Source: Nocardia testacea NBRC 100365 (GTDB taxonomy: Bacteria > Actinomycetota > Actinomycetes > Mycobacteriales > Mycobacteriaceae). Taken from it: a stretch of DNA of 64,000 bases. A program made the translations under genes and the position numbers. The DNA lies in NCBI RefSeq assembly GCF_000308775.1, contig NZ_BAGJ01000274.1, positions 1 to 64,000 of the forward strand, written 5' to 3'. The notes under the pieces were generated by a model. The model was not told the DNA's origin. It saw only the letters and a program-made list of their open reading frames with translations, and searched no databases. The number at the start of each line of letters is the position of its first letter. Position 1 is the first letter of the stretch. Positions 1 to 9,255 of this stretch are shown here, in pieces.

Positions 1-25
1 CCCCAGCTCAGTTCAGAATGAGTCG

Positions 26-516
26 GTGTGTCGGTTCAATTTGTGGTGCAACGTATTTGACTACTTCTGTGTAGTTGATGAGGTGGTGACCGATGCGTTG
101 TGGGAGCGGTTGGAGGCGTTGATTCCGTTGCCGCAGCGCCGTTTCCGTCATCCAGCTCGGCGTCGGAGCAGTGACCGTGCGGGGTTGGAGGGAATTTTGT
201 TCGTGGCTCGAACCGGTATCGGTTCGAACCAGTTGCCGACCGCGTTGTTCGGGGCCTCGGGTGCGACGTGCTGGCGACGGTTGGCCGAATGGCAGGAAGC
301 CAGGGTGTGGCAGCAGCTACACGATCAGGTACTGGTCGAACTGCGCTCGGCGGGGAAGCGGGACCTGTCCACCGCGTTGGTCGATGCCTCGCATCTGCGG
401 GCTCTGAAAGGGGGGACCATGTCGGTCCCAGCCCGGTCGACAGGGCGATACCCGGCTCCAAGCACCACCTGATCACCGACGCCACCGGAACACCCCTCGC
501 GGTGAGGCTGAATGTT
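26..516 (+). pseudogene. IS5-family transposase remnant (5' half, frameshifted)
   Basis: The first reading frame (26-472) gives the N-terminal half of an IS5-type transposase, with the typical stretches RAGLEGILFVARTGIG, ATCWRRLAEW and VDASHLRALKGG, the last containing the first DDE aspartate. At the G-run near 410-414 the frame changes. The continuation GPSPVDRAIPGSKHHLITD, which normally follows directly, is read in another frame up to about 516, where similarity stops. The catalytic core beyond that is missing, so this is a dead copy. The left end of the element may lie at or before base 1. Confidence 0.75.
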
Positions 517-1283
517 GATGCAGGTCGAGTGGGAGGTTTCGTGTCGGGTTGGCGGGTGCTTCGGGTGCCGCGGGACGTGGTGCGGTGCGGGGTTCGTCGG
601 ACTCGCCGGGGCGATTCACCTCGATCGTGCCCGGGATCTCGAGGACGTCGGCCGATGCGGCCATTCCCTCGCTCGGGCGATCGGCGTTGCCCCTCCAGTC
701 TTGCGTGTCGAGGATGGTCGGCTCAGGTTCGCGGGAATGCCAGCCGGCCCATCCCGCTGCTGCGGCCCGCTCCGCGACGAACTTACTCCACTGCCACACG
801 ATGCATCTTCCCCCTGCGCTCGGTTGTCGAGACGCACGGTCCCGACCGCTAATAGTGTTGCGTAACAGAAGTTTTGCGACCGGCAGACGGCCGAGAGGCC
901 CTTTCATCACACGCGTGTGCGGATGCGGGTGGGTTCAGGAACCACCCCGCTGCTGATGACTTCGGCACGTATCGAGTTCCGTCCGTGCCGTCCCCTCCAG
1001 ATCCGTTTCCCGCCGAACACACCACGTTCGAACAGAATGTTCCATATCCGTTCATCCGGCAGCGGGGCCCGCCCGGGCGCGCCGAGCGGCCGACGCTGTC
1101 TCGCCGAAACGCACCCGCGACCCCTCCTCGATCGGCGCGTCGTCGGTGGCGGCAACATCGACTCTCCGGTGGTCGTGCCTCGTCGAACGACCGAATCCAA
1201 GTCTTGCGGAACGGATCGCGCATGGTCAAACATGTGCGATGTCCCATTTTGTCCCACTTCGACCGTGAGGAAGGAGCGTTCGC
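517..1283. other. Region without a recognisable gene
   Basis: I see no open frame here with convincing family resemblance on either strand. The long minus-strand frames look like GC-driven shadows. It separates the IS5 remnant from the broken MmyB-type regulator and probably contains that gene's promoter near its right end. Confidence 0.5.
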
Positions 1284-2013
1284 GTGACCGACGCCCATCG
1301 CACGATCGCACGCTATCTCCGAGAACGCCGTGAGGCCGCAGGGATGACGCGTGCCGCGCTTGCGAAAGCGGCCGCCCTGTCCCCCGGATTGATCCAGAAG
1401 ATCGAACAAGGCTCTCGCACAACCACTCTCGACGCACTCTCCGCACTCTTTCGAGGCACTGTCCGTGCCACCGACCCTGTGCGATCACATCATCAGCCTC
1501 ACACTTCCGACCCGCCTCAATGCCTCGCTCAGCGGTGAGTCCCAGACCGTGCTCGGCTCGGATCTCGCTGTCCTGAAGAGCATTCCGCACCCTGCCTGCT
1601 TCCAATCGCAACCGACATTCGACGTCCTCGCCGCCAACGACGCATGGGCCCACTGGTTCCCGGGCTGCGATCCGGGCACCAACATCCTCGAATGGATGAT
1701 GCTGCACCCGGCGGCACGAGCCCTGCTTCCCCAATGGCGTCGCCAGACCCACCTGATGGTCTACGCGTTTCGCATTATGGGTCCCGGCCTGGTCCCACCC
1801 GAACGAATAGCCGAGATCGTGCGCACGTGCGAGCAGGCGCCGGAATGGCATGAGCTGTGGGCCACCGAAGTGGCACCCGAAGACATTCCCCGGCCCACCG
1901 TTCTGGTGAACGATCCCGACACCGGGGAAACTCGCGAGATGTACGCGGGAAATCTCAAGTTCGACTTCCCACGCCGACACTGGTGGATGTATTCGCTGAT
2001 ACCCGTCACCTGA
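1284..2013 (+). pseudogene. XRE-family regulator with MmyB-type ligand domain, split by a frameshift
   Basis: The first frame begins MTDAHRTIARYLRERREAAG and carries a Cro/C1-type helix-turn-helix (TRAALAKAAALSPGLIQKIE, residues about 20-43). It goes out of frame after DALSALF. Reading continues in another frame from about 1453 as EALSVPPTLCDHI and then as a full MmyB-like ligand-binding region (DVLAANDAWAHWFPG, RHWWMYSLIPVT) to 2013. One extra base near 1452 accounts for the break, since removing it gives one continuous protein of about 243 residues. The family normally acts as a DNA-binding repressor or activator, often beside a redox enzyme. Either it is a true pseudogene or a sequencing slip. 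A GTG at 1465 could in principle start the ligand domain alone. Confidence 0.75.
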
Positions 2014-2243
2014 GACAGATCTGCGCGGTAATTGCTGACCCTTGCCGCTGAGACGTGTCGTCGGAGGTTCTGCTGTGTCCGTTCCGAGTACATGGTCGAG
2101 GAAATGATCCACGAGTTCGAGTGCGGCTTCTGCGGTGCGGCAACCCTGGAGCATGGCGGCGGAGTCGGGGCTGTCGAAGTCGTCGGTCGGGCGGATCGAT
2201 GTTGCGGGTCGTGAGGGGCTGCTGCACGATCAGGTGACAGTGG

Positions 2244-3104
2244 TTATGCGGCCTGAACGACCGCTGGGGTCATGATCGTCTCGTACTCGATCGGGGTCAA
2301 TCGGCCGAGCCGGGTTTGGCGGCGTCGGCGGTGGTAGGTCCGTTCGATCCAGGTCACGATCGCGATTCGTAGTTGTTCGCGGGTGGCCCATCGCTGCCGG
2401 TCGAGCACGTTGCGTTGCAGGAGGCTGAAGAAGCTTTCCATCGCAGCGTTGTCGCCGGCCGCGCCGACCCGGCCCATCGACCCGGCCATCCGGTGCCGGT
2501 TCAACGCGTGAACGAAACGCCTGGAACGAAATTGCGACCCTCGGTCGGTGTGGACGATGCAGCCGGCGACCGCACCGCGGCGGGCGACAGCGTTGTTCAA
2601 CGCGATGACCGCGAGGCGGGACTTCATTCTCGAGTCGATCGAATAGCCCACGTTCCGGTTGGAGAATACGTCCTTGATCGCGCAAATATAGAGTTTGCCT
2701 TCACCGGTTCGGTGTTCGCTGATATCGGCCAGTAACAGCTGATTCCGATCCTTCGCGGTGAACACGCGACGGACGAGATCATCATGGACCGGTGGTCCGG
2801 GGCGGCCGGATTTGCCGCGGCGGCGGTTGCCGAACCTGCTCCACCAGCGATCTTGCGAGCAGATCCGCCAGGCAGTCCGTTCTGCCATCGACTCACCCGC
2901 GACGCCGGCCTCGTCGGCGAGGAACCGATATCCGAATTCCGGGTCGTCGTGGTGGGCGTCGAACAACGCATTCGCCCGATACGCCTCGGTCAGTTCGGCG
3001 TCGGTGACCGGACGGTTCAACCAGCGGTAATAGGGCTGTCGAGCAAGTTGCAGTACCCGGCACGTCACCGTGACGGGAATCCCGTCGGCGGCGAGCTCGC
3101 TCAC
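2244..3104 (-). CDS. IS3-family transposase OrfB (DDE integrase core)
   Basis: Catalytic part of the IS3 transposase. The DDE residues can be placed at LLLADISEH, IVHTDRGSQF and AAGDNAAMESFFSLLQ, with the usual QEFRDD-type partner OrfA upstream. The C-terminus RLGRLTPIEYE is typical. The reading frame extends upstream of the nominal ATG at 3104 as KRLYPLVSELAADG, which is what a -1 frameshift from OrfA would yield, so the natural product is probably the OrfAB fusion rather than OrfB alone. No internal stop is visible, so the enzyme could be active. Confidence 0.85.
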   Translation of the reverse strand: MSELAADGIPVTVTCRVLQLARQPYYRWLNRPVTDAELTEAYRANALFDAHHDDPEFGYRFLADEAGVAGESMAERTAWRICSQDRWWSRFGNRRRGKSGRPGPPVHDDLVRRVFTAKDRNQLLLADISEHRTGEGKLYICAIKDVFSNRNVGYSIDSRMKSRLAVIALNNAVARRGAVAGCIVHTDRGSQFRSRRFVHALNRHRMAGSMGRVGAAGDNAAMESFFSLLQRNVLDRQRWATREQLRIAIVTWIERTYHRRRRQTRLGRLTPIEYETIMTPAVVQAA

Positions 3105-3409
3105 GAGCGGGTAGAGCCTTTTCCCGGAAGATGAGCCTGCGACAGATACGCTGCCGCCCGGCGCAGCACTTCGTTCTCCTGCTCGAGCAGACGATTGCGG
3201 CGCCGCAATTCCCGCAGTTCAGCGGACTCGCTGCTGCTGGTTCCCGGTTTCGTTCCGTCATCGACGTCGGCTTGACGCATCCATTTCGACAACGTCACCG
3301 GGTGCACCCCGAAATCGGCCGCGATTTGGTCCAGCGTCACGCCGTCCTCGCGGTTGCGGGCGACCCGGACAACATCGTCGCGGAACTCCTGGGGGTAGGG
3401 CTTGGGCAC
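3101..3409 (-). CDS. IS3-family transposase OrfA
   Basis: Short HTH protein of the IS3 two-component transposase. It opens VPKPYPQEFRDDVVRVARN, has the HTH around DQIAADFGVHPVTLSKWMRQ, and ends with a leucine-zipper-like stretch (ELRELRRRNRLLEQENEVLR). I chose the GTG at 3409 because GGAAGGA lies 7 bases upstream; an ATG farther out (3457) would lie in the element end. The frame runs across an A-rich slippery site (GGAAAAGG, near 3119-3126) just before its stop. A -1 shift there joins it to OrfB to make the active OrfAB transposase. Confidence 0.85.
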   Translation of the reverse strand: MPKPYPQEFRDDVVRVARNREDGVTLDQIAADFGVHPVTLSKWMRQADVDDGTKPGTSSSESAELRELRRRNRLLEQENEVLRRAAAYLSQAHLPGKGSTRS

Positions 3410-3547
3410 AGTGACATCCTTCCAGGCTCGCCTGCCGGCAAGCCAGATCGATGTCACCTATCCATGCAGCAGCCCCGTCCAACAGTCGATCTTGGGCTCA
3501 CTCGGTCACTGCATCACCGCGTGGTTGATCATGTCGGCGTGGAGGGT

Positions 3548-3815
3548 TCGGTGCGGGACTACAGGTTGTCACCTGCTGGCCAGGACGAGTTGTGGAGACG
3601 TGGCGGGCAGGTGAGTCGCTCAGCTCGATGTCGCGGTCAGTCGGGATTCCGCTCCAGCATGTGCGTCGGTTCCTGGCCCAGACCGGAGGAGTCCGAAAGC
3701 GACCCCGAGTTCCGCAGAGCCGGCATCTGACGCCGGCCGAGCGTGAGGAGATCTCGCGGGGCCTGGCCATGGGCTGCTCGGCGCGCATGATCGCGGTGTC
3801 GCTGGGGCGCTCGCC
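3548..3815 (+). pseudogene. IS30-family transposase N-terminal remnant
   Basis: The frame YRLSPAGQDELWRR passes by a frameshift near 3592 into WRAGESLSSMSRSVGIP. It continues with RHLTPAEREEISRGLAMG and ARMIAVSLGRSPS, the N-terminal HTH pair of IS30-type transposases. Similarity ends abruptly after SLGRSPS near 3815, so the whole catalytic domain is lost. Confidence 0.7.
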
Positions 3816-4040
3816 GTCGCGCTCTCGGGTTCGATGTCGAACGAGAATTCCGCCCAACCTTTCGGGGCCGGGACGGGTCTGTACAGGAGAGGCTACCGAT
3901 CGACGGGGCGCGACCACTCGTTCGCGCGACGTATCCGCCGTGTTCGTGGTAGGACCGTCGCCTGCGGGGCGACCCCGGACGCAGCATCGGCGGGCTCGGA
4001 AAGCCCTGTATCACAGGGAATGAACGAAACAGGAGAGACG

Positions 4041-4403
4041 ATGATATTACGCAAGTTCGCCGCGGCGGCGCTGCTGGTCCTGGGTACAGCCGGATTATCG
4101 GGTATGGCCGCCCCTGCTCACGCGGCCACTGGATACGATCGATGCCCGAGCGGGCATTTCTGCCTTTTCAGTGCGTCGAATGGAGGTGGGCGGATCGCGT
4201 ACTTCCGCCTCGGTTCCACCGATTTGCGCCTGCAGAACATCGACGGCCAAGCGTATTCACTCTGGAATCGCACCGGGCAATACTGGCGGGGATTCACCGA
4301 CTACAACTATCGCGGCGGTGTCATCTTCCAGGTGCTACCCGGTCAACAGTCCAATGTTCCCGCCGATGTCGCCACCCAGGTGCATTCGGTGAAGGCAGCC
4401 TGA
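4041..4403 (+). CDS. Secreted peptidase inhibitor I36 family protein
   Basis: A 120-residue secreted protein. It has a signal peptide (MILRKFAAAALLVLGTAG, cleavage likely after PAHA near residue 30) followed by a compact domain with the paired cysteines CPSGHFCLF and a Gly/Tyr-rich beta structure (TDYNYRGGVIF), the pattern of the I36/SMPI-like inhibitor family. Family members in Streptomyces inhibit metalloproteases, but many homologues are uncharacterised. The ATG at 4041 is chosen over the longer frame because AGGAG sits 6 bases before it and a signal peptide begins exactly there. It is isolated, with no operon partner. Confidence 0.75.
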   Translation: MILRKFAAAALLVLGTAGLSGMAAPAHAATGYDRCPSGHFCLFSASNGGGRIAYFRLGSTDLRLQNIDGQAYSLWNRTGQYWRGFTDYNYRGGVIFQVLPGQQSNVPADVATQVHSVKAA

Positions 4404-5045
4404 CTCGCACGACACCGATTCCGGTCGTCGGCCACAAATGCCGGAGTACCGCGCCCGCAACGGTGCTCGACAGCGGGCGGATCGATTCCGCAGTGGAAAA
4501 GTGATCCTTCGGCCAGAAACAATATTCCGTCGCTGACGTATCAAGATTATGCGGTCGTCGCAACACTCGTCGCGCTAGTGTTGCGACGACGCGGCCTAGG
4601 GAAAACTAATAGTCACCTCCGAAAAGCATCCGAACGGCAGTTTCGCAGATCGGCGATTTGCTGTGGGTATTCTGGCGCCTTCCTCGGAGCAGACTATCCG
4701 TGCAGATCCAGCCTATCGCGCATCCGCCGCAAAGCATCCCATGGCGGCTTTCACACTCACCTCGACCGCACCCTTACGAAGGCGACAAGGCCTTCGACAT
4801 GCCGTGGTCGGGTTCATCGAGTCACGGAGCCGTGACCGCGGACAGCGGAGCGATCGAGTCGCGCTATGAGCGGGAGAAGTCTCAGTAGGGCGTGGCAAGC
4901 CCTCCGCGCCAGGTTGACGAAGGGCGTGGAGGACGTCGGAAAATTAAGGGCGTGTCCGCCCTCCGCCGGCGCGGACCATTGCCGGAGCGTAGCGAGGGCA
5001 GCCACAGATGCCGACGACGCGAGCGCTGGACCGCTGAAGCATGCC
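4404..5045. other. Gene-poor stretch
   Basis: No convincing coding frame in about 640 bases. The notable content is a 14-bp perfect inverted repeat at 4554-4590, listed separately. Sequence just before 5046 is in frame with the next gene but has no clear protein character, so I treat it as non-coding. Confidence 0.45.
4554..4590. repeat. Perfect 14-bp inverted repeat (hairpin)
   Basis: GTCGTCGCAACACT at 4554-4567 is repeated inverted as AGTGTTGCGACGAC at 4577-4590 with a 9-base loop. There is no T-run after it. It may be an end of a vanished mobile element, a protein-binding site or a terminator for the upstream I36 gene about 150 bases away. Confidence 0.6.
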
Positions 5046-5705
5046 ATGAACGACACCGCTACATTCGAACCTCGCTGTGAGGTCCCCATCAAACCCACTG
5101 GTTTGGGCCCCGAGGTGGACGCCCTGATAACGAAATCACCTACGCTCACGGCCGCGATTCGCGATCTTCAGCACGAAGGGTGGTCGATTCGCTACGGCTT
5201 CGCCAACGGTAGCTACACAGATCTCGGGTTCGACAGCACTCGAAACACCAAGAGCAAAGAGATCGTCCTCGATGGCAGGAAGGCAGCCGACGCACCTCGT
5301 GCGACGGGGACTCTCGCGCATGAAGTCGGCCACGCCCGCTACGGACTCGAGCCGCACGTATCGAGGGCTCGAAGAACGAAGGAGCAATGGTTGCGATTGA
5401 ATGTGGACGCGCGTCTCAGAGGCGAAGGTGAGGCCGTGCTCGTCAATGCGCAGGTCAGGCGGGAGATATTGGACAACGGTGGTCCGGACAGCGGTATAAG
5501 CGGTCGATATTCCAGAGAATACATCGAGATCTACGACAGATACGCGCGCGGCGAGCTGTCTCGAGCACAGGCGCGTAGCGAGATCGCAACGCTCTACGGG
5601 AGCGAACGCAGAAGTACTGACGGCAAGCACTACGGCGACTATCTGATGGAGGCCTGGAACGACCACTGGGATCGCTGGGAAAAGCTGCGTACAGGAGGGT
5701 CCTGA
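5046..5705 (+). CDS. Putative HExxH metallopeptidase domain protein (toxin-domain-like)
   Basis: A 219-residue protein if started at the ATG at 5046; the frame is open further up to 4866 but that part has no protein-like features. The centre contains GTLAHEVGHARYGLEP, an HExxH zinc metallopeptidase motif, with downstream LLM-type spacing (NAQVRREILDNGG) that could supply the third ligand. The size and isolated-domain look resemble metallopeptidase domains found at the C-termini of polymorphic toxins. No leader, delivery domain or immunity gene is visible beside it. It could be a stranded toxin tip, an abortive-defence protease or a housekeeping peptidase. No strong Shine-Dalgarno decides the start. 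Confidence 0.55.
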   Translation: MNDTATFEPRCEVPIKPTGLGPEVDALITKSPTLTAAIRDLQHEGWSIRYGFANGSYTDLGFDSTRNTKSKEIVLDGRKAADAPRATGTLAHEVGHARYGLEPHVSRARRTKEQWLRLNVDARLRGEGEAVLVNAQVRREILDNGGPDSGISGRYSREYIEIYDRYARGELSRAQARSEIATLYGSERRSTDGKHYGDYLMEAWNDHWDRWEKLRTGGS

Positions 5706-5769
5706 GACGTACCGTTCAACTCCCGGGGCGCGACGGAGTGAACCGTGGATAGGGCTCCCGGACCGGCTG

Positions 5770-5970
5770 TGGGCTCAAACTCACCCTCGGCTACGCCGGC
5801 TTCATCATGGTCGTCGGTGTGCTGCTGCTCGGGGCCGTCTTGGTCTTCTACCTGTACTACCTGCCCGCCGGTTGGATCCAGATCCAGACCGGTGATTTTA
5901 TGATCGACCGCTCACTTCTGCTCGCTGCCTTCGTTCCTTTCATGGCCGTCGTGCTGGTCGAGGCGATTAT
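5770..5970 (+). pseudogene. Fragment of a sensor histidine kinase N-terminal region
   Basis: The frame reads LKLTLGYAGFIMVVGVLLLG, then a hydrophobic run, LRYVPA-like YYLPAGW, and DRSLLLAAFVPFMAVVLVE. This is the usual first membrane helix and short sensor loop of actinobacterial two-component kinases. It then runs straight into an unrelated hydrolase fragment near 5985, and no kinase domain follows. It is therefore a deletion remnant joined to another gene. Confidence 0.4.
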
Positions 5971-5984
5971 CGACGCCGCGGGAG

Positions 5985-6510
5985 GCCGGTCCCACCTATA
6001 CGGCCATTCCTCCGGCGCGGTACTCGCGCTCGAGGCGGCGGCGCGGTTCCCCCGAAAGATCGACAGAGTCGTCGTCTACGACGCGTCCTATGTACACGAC
6101 GAAGCGTAGCGGGAGTCCTATGCCGCACTGTCCCGAGAGATGAGTGCGCTGCTGGAGAAGGGCGCTGACGGCCCGGCGATCAAGCGATTCCTGCGCGGTA
6201 TCGGTATGCCAGGCCTATTCCTTCACCTGCTCCCGATGGTTCCCGGTTGGCGGACCACGCGCGCGCTCGCGCCCACGCTCGCGTACGACATCGCATTGAC
6301 CGCGGACCTGCCACAATCGAGCGCTTCACCGAAATCGGTGTGCCGGTGCGGATCGTCGTCGGCGAACGAAGCGCAGCGGGGTTGCGCGAGTTGGCGCATG
6401 AATTGGCCGCGGCCGTCCCAGGGGCGGACTGCCGCGCACTCGCCGGCCAGAACCACATGGTCAGCGCCCGAGCGTTGAATGCGATGGGAGAGCGCGCCGC
6501 GCTGCCGCTC
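5985..6510 (+). pseudogene. Alpha/beta hydrolase remnant, N-truncated with stop and frameshift
   Basis: GRSHLYGHSSGAVLALEAA contains the nucleophile elbow GHSSG, followed by FPRKIDRVVVYD. A TAG stop at 6107-6109 interrupts the frame. It resumes as MSALLEKGADGPAIKRFLRG and shifts frame near 6300 to ATIERFTEIGVPVRIVVGE and the C-terminal histidine region ALAGQNHMV. The first strands of the fold are absent, replaced by kinase sequence. It is clearly non-functional as a standard hydrolase. Confidence 0.65.
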
Positions 6511-6753
6511 GGCGCGGAGTGCGGCGCCGGCAGGGCCGGGCGGGACGGCCCGCTGGCCGAGACATGTAGGCGCGGTCACATTTGTCCGGGCGGACCAACC
6601 TTTTCGCACTCGAACCGGTCGATACCAGATGTGTACACCCGGCGCCGCACACAACGGTGACTGACCCGGAGACGTCGGCGACCGTGATCGGTGGGAGATG
6701 CGATCCGTGCACCCCGGTAGCCATCGAATACGACATCTGAAGGAAGTAACGCA

Positions 6754-7065
6754 GTGAAGACCGTGATCAAACTCGTCGCCGGAACGTTGCTGGGTGTCGG
6801 CGTCCTCATCGGGGGCATCGTGACCCTCACTCAGGACGAAGTGCTGTGCGGGGCCACAGTGATGAATGCGGGGGATCACTGTGAGGAGACCTCGGGTAGT
6901 GGGTCGTCCACCACCCGCGATCTCGACGAGCAGAAGTCCGACAACAAGACCGGCGGCTGGATCATGATCGGTCTGGGTTCGGTGATCCTGCTGGTTTTCG
7001 GACTGGGGCTGCTCGGCGTAGTGACCTCGAATCCGCCGCCGGGAGCCGACCGAGTGCCCAGCTGA
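6754..7065 (+). CDS. Small two-helix membrane protein, function unknown
   Basis: A 103-residue protein starting GTG at 6754, with GAAGGAAG 8 bases before it. Residues 5-25 (IKLVAGTLLGVGVLIGGIV) and about 68-90 (GGWIMIGLGSVILLVFGLGL) are membrane helices. They enclose a short loop with two cysteines (LCGATVMNAGDHCEE) and a charged TTRDLDEQKSDN segment. The cysteine-bearing loop is probably outside the membrane, where a disulfide could form. I do not recognise the family. It stands alone between decayed genes. Confidence 0.65.
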   Translation: MKTVIKLVAGTLLGVGVLIGGIVTLTQDEVLCGATVMNAGDHCEETSGSGSSTTRDLDEQKSDNKTGGWIMIGLGSVILLVFGLGLLGVVTSNPPPGADRVPS

Positions 7066-7294
7066 TATCGAGACCGCCGGTCCGCCCGGTTCCGCGGCCA
7101 GCCGTCTGCGCGGCATTCGAGGGGTCTGTCGCGCGCGGTGGCCCGGCGGACAATCAGGGCCGCACCGCGAACCGGGTGAAGCTACCGCGGCGGCCTTCTC
7201 CCGGTCGGCTCCCCGGCCGACAGCGACGCCGTCGCCGTCGTGCGGCTCGGCCTAGTCGCAATGCCGCGCAGTTTGGGGTTGTGCCCGGTTGTCG

Positions 7295-7612
7295 ACCGGG
7301 CACGATATGGATGTTGACCTGGGTTTTGTAGGTGTTGCGGTCGATGTTGCCCTTGGCGCGGTGTTTGGAGATCGCGCGTTTGACCACGCGGGGGCTGGTG
7401 TGTGCTCGGCGGTCGGGCAGGCGCTTGTTCAGGACAGCGCGGCCGATAGCGCCGATGAGATCGACGGTGGTGGCAGCGATGATGCCGGCGGCGTGGATGA
7501 CCTGGTCGCGGGCGGTACACAGGGCGACGCTGAAACTGCCCCGGTCGGGAGAGAAATCGCCGGTGGCCAGGGCGGTGTCGGCGATGGCGGTGCGTAGCGC
7601 CTGGTAGGTGAC
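7295..7612 (-). pseudogene. IS4-family transposase C-terminal remnant
   Basis: The minus frame reads MVTYQALRTAIADTALATG, DRGSFSVALCTARDQVI, TTVDLIGAIGRAVLNKRLPD and RVVKRAISKHRAKGNIDR. This is the C-terminal end of IS4-type transposases common in actinobacteria. The DDE core is missing upstream, where the frame meets an unrelated helicase-like fragment near 7860. Confidence 0.7.
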
Positions 7613-7859
7613 CATTTGGTGCGTGACGCATGGCGGCGTGCGGCAACCGATCGGGAGCGGCGGCTCGATGCCGACGGTGCCGAGCGGATCGCTCTGCTCG
7701 CTGACCACATCGGGTTGCATTTCGAGGATGTCGTCGTTCTGCGGCAGGCGTTGATCGGGGCGCTGGATACGCTGCCCCCGCGTGAACGTGAGGCAATGCG
7801 TTACTGCTGGGTTCGCTGGCGGCGCACAATGAAGCTCATTCTTACCGGCCGATTTCACT

Positions 7860-8352
7860 GGGCGCCGCCGGCTCCCGAGGCACCTTCTACACCGCGTACA
7901 GACCGCGGGCATAGCCAGTTATCAGCATCCGGTCCCGGTGTACCGACGGTCCGGCCTACAGCCCAGGCACACGACGACAGGGTCACGCTGTCCTTGAACA
8001 GCTTGCCGTTTTCGTCGAGGTCAGACTCAACAAATGCTCCATCGCCCCGGACACGCCCACCCAGATCGTGCTCCCGCTCCTCTGGAGCGAGGATCGCTCC
8101 GAGCGCCGTGCGGACCCGCTCCACCTCGAATATCCCGGCGTAGACGGTGTAACGCCAGACCTTGTTACGCCCCGGGGACCGCTGCTGCCCGGCCCACGGT
8201 AGTTGCTGCCTTTGGGAGGCTTTCACTGTCTCCTTGCCATATCCGGGACGCTCGATCCCGGACGGTGGGCTGAAGTACTCCATGGACCGCCAGTACTGGA
8301 GGATCTGAGCTTGCCTACAAGCTTCCTCGTTGCCGCGAACCATGACACCCAC
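7860..8352 (-). pseudogene. N-terminal fragment of a large helicase/AAA-domain-type protein
   Basis: From an ATG at 8352 the frame reads about 150 residues, including AQILQYWRSMEYFSPPSG, KVWRYTVYAGIFEVERVR and DSVTLSSCAWAVGRTVG. From memory this resembles the start of large AAA/helicase-type proteins in Nocardia, whose N-terminus begins with a YWR-x-x-E-x-FSP motif. The frame loses similarity near 7900, where the IS4 remnant begins, so only the first tenth or so of a long gene would remain. The assignment to that family is tentative. Confidence 0.4.
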
Positions 8353-8502
8353 CCCTGTCGTCGACGAAATCCACTCCAGCCTATTGGGCGAGAAGTCTTG
8401 GGGGAGTGGCTTTTATAGAATTCACCTATGGCGCTCGCCGTCCGGCACTTTCCGATGGACGCCATCCTGAGCGAGTCGGGACCGACGAATAAGGGGGTGT
8501 CT

Positions 8503-9255
8503 TGCGTGGGGAGTTTCTTGTAGCAGGTGAGGGCGGCAGCGAGTGGGAGAAATGCTGCGAAGAGGCGGCCGTGGCGTTCGTAGCGGATCGTCAATCGCCG
8601 ATAGCCGGTCAACCACGCAATGGTGCGCTTGATCTTCCCCCGGTGCCGACCCAACCGCGAGGGTCCTCGATCCCGCGACGGGCGATACGGGGCACGATCC
8701 CACGGCTGCGTAGCCAGTGGCGGTGGACATCGAAGGCGTAACCCTTGTTGGCAACTTGGCAGGCTTCCCGCAGCACGGGCCGCGCCGCGACCGCACCCGC
8801 GGGGTCCGTTCGCCATCGGTTGCACATCACCGAGTCGTGGGTGTTGGCGGCGGAAACAACTGTGATCAGCGGGATTCCGTACACGTCGGAGACGACGTGG
8901 ATCTTCGACCCCTTATTTCCGCGGTCGACAGGACTGCGCCGGTCAGAGATCCCCTTTTTCGCCCGTATGGACGCTGCGTCCAGGATCGCCGCACTCCAGT
9001 CGAGCTCGCCGGCTACTCCGAGCCGGTCGAGTATCCCTCGGTGCAGCGCGTCGAATACTCCGGTGTCGGCCCACACCATGAACCGTCGATGCGCGGTCGG
9101 GACGCTCACCCCGAACGACGGCGGCAGACGCCGCCACGCACACCCGGCTGGTCAACACGAACACGACCGCGGTGAACACAGCTCTTTCGTCCACCGGTGA
9201 GGTCCCGCCGGCTTGCGGGTCCGGGAATGAACGCGGGTAGCAACGGTTTCGCGGT
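8503..9255 (-). pseudogene. IS5-family transposase remnant with several frameshifts
   Basis: Pieces of one transposase lie in three minus frames. The first, VDERAVFTAVVFVLTS, is near 9150-9190. The second is SVPTAHRRFMVWADTGVFDAL to DAASIRAKKG, VDRGNKGSKIHVVSD and SAANTHDS (8840-9109). The third, GRHRGKIKRTIAWLTGYRRL to ALTCYKKLPTQ, is near 8515-8650. The order and spacing match an IS5-type enzyme, with DDE residues around DAAS, and the C-terminal E within the RTIAWLTGYRR block. It is inactive. It belongs to a different subgroup from the IS5 remnant at the left edge. Confidence 0.75.

Larger units (their letters stand above)
2232..3459 (-). mobile_element. IS3-family insertion sequence, apparently intact (about 1228 bp)
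   Basis: The ends carry the 8-bp inverted repeat AGGTGACA (2232-2239) and TGTCACCT (3452-3459). They are flanked by the direct repeat ATC at 2229-2231 and 3460-3462, consistent with a 3-bp target duplication as made by IS3 elements. Inside are the two overlapping genes expected for the family, orfA and orfB on the minus strand. This is the only insertion sequence in the window that looks complete, which suggests it is the most recent arrival among the older debris around it. Confidence 0.85.

Noticed and set aside
907..2154. Long minus-strand open frame (415 codons)
   Set aside because: It lies opposite the MmyB-type regulator, and its translation has no family features. High GC content produces such antisense frames.
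4866..5045. N-terminal extension of the metallopeptidase-like gene
   Set aside because: The extra 60 residues have low-complexity, GC-driven composition and no tag or leader features.
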